Positions 57,434-64,000 of a DNA stretch of 64,000 bases are shown here, one piece after another. The notes beneath the pieces are model-generated. The model ran no database searches. It was not told the origin of the DNA and saw only the letters and a list, made by a program, of their open reading frames with translations. The position numbers and the translations under genes were made by a program. Positions within the stretch are counted from its first letter, which is position 1; every line of letters begins with the position of its first letter. This DNA is from Glycine soja (taxonomy: Eukaryota; Streptophyta; Magnoliopsida; Fabales; Fabaceae): assembly GCF_004193775.1 (NCBI RefSeq), contig NC_041016.1:47678767-47742766 (forward strand), given 5' to 3'.

Positions 57434-58535
57434 TGTACGTATAAAGTATATTATTGTATATTTAAATTTTCTATTTTAAAAATGTTTTATCAAATAGTTC
57501 TGTTAAACATTAAAAAAATAATAAAATTTCACGTATTAAAACATATGTAATATTTTTTAATTTTAAAAATATTTTATTTGATATATTATGGGTTAAATTG
57601 ACCGTTGACAAAAACAACCAAAAGAAAAAAAATGGTAAAGTAGGAAGAAAAATATGAGTGAGATGAACCAAAACTCATGAGGAAAAGAAGCTATAATAAA
57701 GGGATTTAAAAAAAGTTTAAAGAAAAAAATTTCTGTTTTTTTTTTGTATTTAATGGCTATATATGTCTTAACTCTTAATTATATGCCTGAAGTCCTTTCT
57801 TAACTTATTATATAATATATTATTCTGGAACTATCTTCAAACTTTTTTCCTATTTTGATATTTTTTTATTTTGGAAACAAAATGTGTTAAATTGTGTCTT
57901 GACAGATTCATCACTCAAAAAGAAAAGAGTTGGAGTCAATCAGTTGGAAAAAAAATTGAAAAACATTATATTTTTTAACGTCGTCAAGAACAACCAATGG
58001 TCCCGATTTAATTTAATTAGAGTACATAGTATTGTATTCTCTGATTAAAATTGGCATTTCATCTTGACAATACATTACTAGTTTCAATTTCTGATTTAAA
58101 ATAATTGGTTAGCAAGGTGAAGTGTTAATTAATTTTAAAAATATAAAAAATACACAAACAATTATATTTGCCATTTTTTTTGTCAGCGGAAGGGGCAAAA
58201 CACCCCCAAACACAAAACTATATTATTAAAATACATGAGTGAAAGCAATAAGTTATACATTTTGATACATTTTTCCTTTCAATAATCATAATTTACTATA
58301 TGCCCCAAATGTTGTCAAAAACTTAAAATGTACTATCGGCAACTATATCTATATAAATTCTAGCAAGTCATGGACTGTGTAAAGGATGATAGTTTTAACT
58401 TCGGGACAAAATCTAGCAAGTATTTTGAAATTTTATGATAGATTTCTGGAATAATGTAACCAATTTATTCTTTTGTTTTATTTTTTTACATTCCACACAT
58501 TCACCAAAAGGTGAGTGGTTGTCATAAACAATAGT
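57434..58535. other. Right-arm DNA between H1 and the DEFL gene
   Basis: 57434-57772 matches the left arm (11220-11575) in reverse. 57773-58187 has no left counterpart because the Copia-associated deletion removed it there. 58188-58535 is the DEFL 3' flank, again shared. No gene was found. Confidence 0.6.
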
Positions 58536-58866
58536 TTAACATTTGTAATGACAAATGCATTTCATGTTAGAAATGCATATTCCCTTCCCACGATAAAAGA
58601 ATTCGCAATCCATGATACAAGGAGTACCTTCATAAGCACAACTAGAGTCATACAACGGTATTTGACACTCTTTTGCCTTTGACAATTGCATTTGATTTCC
58701 TGCAACACAAGATATTCCCAATCACTTAGGCATTAATCAAGAACCAAAACTGTAAAGTTAATCTTACTAATTGGAACCAAATATATTTTAATTTGTTAAA
58801 ACATTGCATACCGAAACCAATGGAAAGAACAAGTAGTAGCACTGACAAATAATAAAGGATTTTCAT
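58536..58866 (-). CDS. Defensin-like secreted cysteine-rich peptide, two exons, intact
   Basis: Minus strand. Exon 1 58866-58812 encodes the signal peptide MKILYYLSVLLLVLSIGFG. The intron 58811-58700 (gtatgc ... gcag) splits the glycine codon. Exon 2 58699-58536 encodes the mature part. The product has 72 residues with eight cysteines spaced C-x8-C-x6-C-x3-C-x9-C-x5-C-x-C-x3-C, the cysteine-stabilised alpha-beta pattern. The mature part is short and lysine-containing (KAKECQIP, FYRGKGIC). The start chosen is the methionine that opens the signal peptide; an upstream in-frame methionine at 58989 would place it inside a longer, non-signal N-terminus. The left-arm copy (5020-5318) is broken. The peptide is secreted; function beyond the fold is unknown. 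Confidence 0.85.
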
Positions 58867-58955
58867 ATCTTTAGTTTGGGAAACAAAGTATAAGCTTCTA
58901 ATAGTGAGATGTTGTGGAAGGGAGGTGCTTGAAACTATTATACATGAGATATTAG

Positions 58956-60337
58956 AAAATATTTTTTCATATATATATTTATTATTCATTAGATTAGGAT
59001 ATACTAGAGCTTTTGACTAATCTTTGTTCTATATTATATGATTTATAAGAAATAATTTAATTGTTTTGGGAAAAAATTAATATTATTATTATTATTATCA
59101 TTTTTTACTCTGAAAAGTCTTTTTTTGAACATTATATTATGACAGTCAAATATTATATTAATTGTTGTAAATGCTTCCACAATTATGATAAAGGGACTAA
59201 TAAAATCATACATATCAGATATGAAATCACGTGAGCATATTAAATCAGTTACTATGTCAGTATGACGTTATAATGACATTATTATAAATAATATTATATA
59301 AATATTATATGTCATTGATCAATGTCATATAAGTGGATTCCAACTAACAAAGAAATTAAAATTGCACTACGGTCAAAGTTAAGACCGAATTCCTGCAATT
59401 GGAACCAGAAAAAAAGTATTTGGGGGAATTTAACACATGAAATGTAAATGATATATAGTTAAAAAAAATTCATAAAAATAATGTATAGGTCAATATAAAA
59501 GTAATTTAAAGTGTAAAAATAAAAAACCAATATATAAACCAGAAACATATTTGAAAATGATGAAATTAAATAAAATTGTAAAAAAAATATTAAAAGAACA
59601 ATTAGTTTAGAGAGAGTTTAAGTGAATACATCACAGTCATAGGTTTAATCTAACGAGTCTAATTGGAGACTCTCCAATTATAATGGAAGAGAATCCAAAT
59701 CCGAGAAAGTGAGAGAAGATAGCTTGAAGGTTGAAGAGAAGGGTACGAAAAGGAGAAGATCGAAAAGAGGGGTTGATGCTGAAGACAGAGAGAGAGAAAA
59801 GATGGAAGACAATCTTGTAGATGGAGAACTAGAAAAACTGTCATTGCGGTGGAACAATAAAATACTAATTAAAATTATAAGTCTTTGGAATTATAGTTTA
59901 TTAAGAGAAAAATCGCATAAAAATCTTTTTGAAAAAAAAAAGTCTTTGGAATCAAATTTAAGTTCAGAGGTGGATTGATTACACTTAGGAAAGATGCTAA
60001 CATCATATTATATCCATCATAAACACGGTTACCTCTTTAATTTAAACAAATCATTTTTAATTTAAAATATTTATCTCATCCTACAATAAAATAACTATGA
60101 AAAAGAAAAAAAATATTTTTTTAACAAAACTCAAATTTTATTATTGTTTTAAAAAGAGAGTTAATATTTTATTTTTTTATATTTTATATTTATTGAACTT
60201 TAGAACTTTTGAATTATCACAACTAATAATCCTAAAATTTAAATTGACAAAGGTGTACACCTAAGCTAATTTTTAGAAACAAACCAATTTATTTTTGTTT
60301 AAATTTTTATTTTATAAAGATGTTGTTAATAGTTTTG
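58956..60337. other. Right-arm stretch without a left counterpart
   Basis: AT-rich. The plus-strand frame at 59709-59978 is lysine and glutamate rich, with no homologue recognised and no splice context, so it is not called. No terminal repeats were found. Confidence 0.45.
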
Positions 60338-60509
60338 GAAGAAATCTATGCAAGAGTGAAGGAATCAATTTTAAAAAACAGAATAAACACGTATTCATTA
60401 ATAAAATAAAATAAAAACTCTTAAACTATTTATTCCTTTTATTTAAACACAAAAATATAACTACTAAGAAATTTACATCTGCGGTACTGAAAGGAAAGAA
60501 TTAAAAAAG

Positions 60510-61016
60510 GACATTTATTTAAAACTAAAAGGAAAGTAGAGAATTTAAAAGGAAAATCTTATAGGCATATGTACACATAGACAAACGAAATTAAAAAAAC
60601 AAAAGACTTAGACAAAAGAAATGAGTAGAAAGAAAGAATTCCCTCACATGGGCTAAGAACTAATTGATTGGACTTTAGAAAGGCAATGAAAACCTAAATG
60701 AGTGACATGTTAAGAGCAGAAGTGTATAGCAACACATTCAAAAAGGTTCCAATTGCAGTGCTTCATTAACACAAGTGCTCAAACATTAGTGGCAAATTCA
60801 TTCTATACCAACAACACCAAAAACCAAAAAATCATAGGCTGAAAGCATCCTTTTATACTAGCCTCTACCTGTGGGATTTTGGGTATTTCCTAATACACCA
60901 CCTCTCAGCGGCGGAAGCGAGGACGAGGTCCCAAGATCAGAGTCTGCTCTGATATCATGTTAAATTTTATCTTAAAACCAATTAACATTAAGTGAAGTTA
61001 GCCAATAGATATATAA
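60510..61016. other. Intergenic DNA with a possible Copia relic
   Basis: tgctctgatatcatgttaaa (60946-60965) resembles the reverse complement of a Copia primer binding site and LTR border. The adjacent 'cggcggaagcgaggacgagg' is unusually GC-rich for the window. No frame is present, so this is at most a fragment. Confidence 0.35.
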
Positions 61017-62290
61017 CACTACTAAAAATACTATTTTTTACAACAGGGTATTTAAGTCGGTTATAAAAAACCGTTTTTGTTTATATCACAATGGCAAATT
61101 TGTAAATATGGTTAATATTTTAAAAACGGTTTTTGAAAACCGCCTTGGAATACTTCAAAACAAGGACGATTTTCGGAAAACCTGTCTTAAATGCTTATTA
61201 TTTTTAATTAATATAATTTATCACTTTCTCTTTCTCTCTTTATCAGGCAGGGTACATGCCACTCTCTCATTCTCGCATTCGTTGTCGCCTCAGCTGCTTC
61301 ATCACAGCTCTACGAGAGGAGCCCAAAAGCCTACCATCTCACCAAACCCTCCGTCCTCGCCCTCATTGATGAGCTCGATAAGCTCTGACAACCTTTCTCC
61401 ACCGCTCTCTCCGAAGAGCTCCAAATCAACGACACGTCTTCTTAAAACCCTTGCCACGAGACCAAGACTGAGACCCAAAACGAAACCCTAGCTAAGAGTT
61501 CCGGCTCAACTGAGCCGAACTCGAACTCGAGGAACGACGTCGTTGTGGAGGACTTGCTTAATTTGCTCTATTTTGGTTCACTTTTCAATGTGAAGAGTGA
61601 CTTTGCGTCCACGATGCTTACCAGAACGCAGGAGCGTGGCTGCTGCTTGACCTACGACTACGTCACCGACGATGCCATCGATCTGCTCGGCGAGAAGGAC
61701 TTGGATTCGATCTCCGCACTAAGAGGGTTGCTCATTTCACGGTCCACGGATTCAAGCTTTTCGCACAAGAACGCACTGCACTGCTGCGTGGAACATGTCA
61801 AGCTGTGGCTTGCTAAGTCGGAGCAGCCCATTGGGCCTGATGCTGATGTTACTTGTATGGTTTTGTTGAATTGCTCTTTTTTTTTCGTGTTGAGTTGTTT
61901 TTTACTTGTTAACTTGTTATTGAGTGTTTTCTTTTTTTTTTTTTTTGTAAAATGGCGTTTCTACATCGGTTTTCACACGTCATTGTAGTCGGCGATGTTG
62001 AAACAGCCGCATCTTTCTACATCGATTGAACGACCATCTTAGAATGACGCGATTCAAAGACGGGTCTATGGTCACACCCGTCTTTGAATTGTGACCATTC
62101 TACATCGATTGTCAGGACAATCGATGTAAAATGTTTGAATTTCTACATCGGCTGCGGCTCTCAACCATCGTAGATTGTCATCCATGGTAAATCATTCTAC
62201 ATCGATTTTGCATAATAACTGATATAGAATGTCAACCAATACTACATCGATTTATTTAATAACCGATGTAGAATTATTGATTTTTTTTTA
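61017..62290 (+). mobile_element. CACTA-type transposon sequence (one end seen) with captured gene DNA
   Basis: It begins CACTACTAAAAATAC at 61017. Subterminal-type repeats of ttctacatcg(a/g)tt and its inverse aaccgatgtagaa occur about ten times at 61959-62275. Dense short direct and inverted subterminal repeats and a CACTA terminus are the marks of this superfamily. No matching terminus or 3-bp duplication was found downstream, so the far end is lost or degenerate. No transposase was found. Confidence 0.6.
61290..61860 (+). pseudogene. Captured host-gene fragment inside the CACTA element
   Basis: The region is markedly more GC-rich than the neighbourhood. One frame is nearly continuous: YERSPKAYHLTKPSVLALI, then two stops, then SSGSTEPNSNSRNDVVVEDL, YDYVTDDAIDLLGEKDLDS, HKNALHCCVEHVKLWLAK and SEQPIGPDADVT. 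It reads like a first exon of a plant gene, ending at a donor-like site near 61853 (acttgtatgg). I do not recognise the family with enough certainty to name it. The stops and the position beside CACTA subterminal repeats suggest a captured, inactive copy. Confidence 0.6.
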
Positions 62291-62429
62291 AAAAATATTT
62301 TTCTTCATGAATGACAATAACAATGCAAATATAATTAAATTTTCCAGAATTGAAAGGCATATACAAGACACAAACCATACATTCACATAGACAAAAGCAC
62401 ACATTGACAAAAGCACACAAACCATATGG

Positions 62430-62560
62430 GCAATTAATAAGATTGGTTCCCTTTCAGAATATGAATGTCTGATTGAGGAACCATTTGTATAGCCCTTTTA
62501 TGTACTTTTCAGTACAATCAATATATAGTTTATCTTTGCTGATAAAAAAAAAAAAAAGAG
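62430..62560 (+). mobile_element. LINE-like 3' tail with poly(A)
   Basis: A segment ending 'caatatatagtttatctttgctg' plus ATAAAAAAAAAAAAAAG resembles the 3' end of a plant non-LTR retrotransposon. Only the tail is present, and a target duplication was not resolved. Confidence 0.4.
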
Positions 62561-62682
62561 AAGAGCCAACAAACCCCCCATCCCACGGCACCCATGTATA
62601 CATGGATGAAAGTGTGGAGCTTTAAAACAACAAGCTGCAAGTATTTAAAGGTACAAAATTGAATTGCAAAAAATGGACTTAC

Positions 62683-63273
62683 CTTTCACTTTCAATCATT
62701 CGTAGAAGACCAGTAACAGTTTTGTGTTCTACTTCAGGAGACAATGAAAGATGTTTGCGGAAAAGTTGTAAGCCCATGTCCCATAATGATCGAACATTTG
62801 CTGTTTGCTTCACATATGTCCTATCTAGATACAAGGCTATACCACGAATCATCAACATTTGGTCACAAAGATCCTGCCAACATCTCTCAACTAGAGACAG
62901 AAAAACAACCAAATCTGGGCTTTGGCCAACCAAAGACTGCAGTGCAGCAGATATATGTGCTTCACACTCCTTTTCAATCTGTTGATGAAGATTTACACCC
63001 ATTTTATATAGGCAGAGATCGTTCACAGCCTATATGGAATGGAGATTATGAGTTCACCATGAAATACCAATAAGCTAGTGCAACATAAATATTCACATGG
63101 CTAAATCAATCATGTTAGAAAAATAATAATAATTAATTAGAGAATTTCCATGATTACCTGATAAAGCTTCTCCAAGTCACAAGAGTTAGGTTGCTTCAAA
63201 AATATAGCACAAATGGCAGACTTTAGTTTTGCCCATGTATCCTCCTCGAAATTTGTGGGCAATGTTGGTTTAG
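62683..63273 (-). CDS. CUL4: Cullin-4 (CUL4), two internal exons, partial gene
   Basis: Minus strand. One exon, 63273-63158, encodes KPTLPTNFEEDTWAKLKSAI ... CDLEKLYQ. The next, 63029-62683, encodes AVNDLCLYKMG, ECEAHISAALQSLVG, SPDLVVFLSLVERCW, IALYLDRTYVKQT, WDMGLQLFRKHLSL and GLLRMIESER. Donors (gtaatc at 63157, gtaagt at 62682) and acceptors (tgtag, atatag) are usable and phases agree. CUL4 is the scaffold of the CUL4-DDB1 RING ubiquitin ligase in the nucleus, and these exons form the start of the N-terminal cullin repeats. Earlier exons would lie beyond 64000. The following exon (GEAVDRTLL ... in the family) was not found in the rest of the window, so the gene may be truncated here. Confidence 0.85.
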
Positions 63274-64000
63274 CTACAAAAGGAAAACAGAAAAGTATGA
63301 AAAAAGATATTTAAAAGTCATCCTATTCAGAAGCTAAAAATTAGATATTATTTATATAAACTTCCATGTGAATGGATTTTCAACAAAAGAGAATGAAGCT
63401 AGAAATATATGCAAAATAAGGAAAACAAACTTGCAGTACAGCCATGTTTAAAAGGCACATTCGACATAATAATAAGACAATCATGAGACACTTAAAGTTT
63501 CAGACATAGAATCTAGTGAGGGAGGTGATAAAAGATATCTCAAAATTAAATAACATCATACAAGAGGTTAACGTAATGGTAAGTTTGAAACCGAACCTAT
63601 AATCATTATCTTGGAAATGTCAATATGCTATCATGAATCATGTCAACAAAAAATAAGCTCAAAACCACAAGGACAACAACATATCAGAAAAAGACAGACA
63701 ATAGATACATCAACATCTGATAGCTCGAACCAGATTATCATCATTCCTCATAATAACAGAGCTCTCCAGAACAGTAAGGTTCACAAGACTCACTCAGTAG
63801 CATCTATAAAACAGAATTTCCCTGGGAGGAAAATACAAGACACATACAGAACTTATAAAAGCTCCCTTATCTAACTTCTCCAAAAGCTGAAGTGCATAAC
63901 TTAATTTTAGCTAATAGAAAAAGGTTCAATCCATGTTATCTTCCTATTTTCTTCTCCTATAAGTGTTCATTGAGAAGCTCATCCAAACAAAGCCATAATA
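63274..64000 (-). other. Intron or upstream DNA of the CUL4 locus
   Basis: No coding exon of CUL4 was recognised here. The plus-strand frame 63611-63874 has no recognisable domain and is probably chance. Confidence 0.5.

Larger units (their letters stand above)
47112..60509 (-). repeat. Right arm of the large broken inverted duplication
   Basis: Reverse-complement partner of 4212-11808 (blocks are listed there). Helitron H1 interrupts it. The segment 47346-47704 and the segments 57773-58187 and 58956-60337 have no partner on the left. The intact DEFL gene at 58536-58866 is in this arm. Confidence 0.85.

Noticed and set aside
59709..59978. 89-residue lysine- and glutamate-rich frame
   Set aside because: Compositional artefact of purine-rich DNA; no homologue recognised and no partner in the left arm.
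63611..63874. 87-residue plus-strand frame
   Set aside because: Lies in the presumed CUL4 intron, has no recognisable motif and is on the opposite strand.

Overview
The window is plant nuclear DNA: very AT-rich, with spliced genes (GT...AG introns) and many nested transposable elements. Several features point to a legume, most likely Glycine or a close phaseoloid relative: the MITE-like repeats ending in TAGGCTTAAATAT, two-exon defensin-like (DEFL) genes, and cullin-4 exons that read like legume CUL4. The genus is an inference. Almost all coding capacity belongs to mobile elements. The only plausible host genes are two DEFL genes and part of CUL4.

Layout. 1-4.2 kb: MITEs and an intact DEFL gene (1549-1902). 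4.2-11.8 kb: left arm of a large broken inverted duplication, holding a DEFL pseudogene, a solo LTR (5552-5856) and a decayed minus-strand Copia element that has lost its 5' LTR (5927-11219). 11.8-13.1 kb: spacer. 13.1-22.1 kb: plus-strand non-autonomous Helitron (H3). 22.1-46.6 kb: large minus-strand Helitron (H2). It holds an RPA-like gene, a RepHel (HUH replicase plus PIF1 helicase) gene, three tandem two-B3-domain genes and a SAUR-like fragment, and is interrupted by a young Copia element (30023-34624). 47.1-60.5 kb: right arm of the inverted duplication, interrupted by a third, plus-strand Helitron (H1, 47705-57433) and holding the intact partner DEFL gene (58536-58866, minus). 61.0-62.3 kb: CACTA-type sequence carrying a captured gene fragment. 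62.4-64 kb: a LINE-like 3' tail and two CUL4 exons on the minus strand.

How the parts relate. H1 and H2 share the order RPA-like, RepHel, B3-like, all read 5' to 3' within the element. H3 keeps only the B3 part, near its 3' end. The B3-domain cassette is therefore a recurrent part of this Helitron family rather than a one-off capture, and it is the most unusual signal here. All Helitron and Copia genes carry stops or frameshifts, many explained by C-to-T (or G-to-A) changes as expected in methylated DNA. The two inverted arms also serve as each other's pre-insertion reference, which dates several insertions relative to the duplication.
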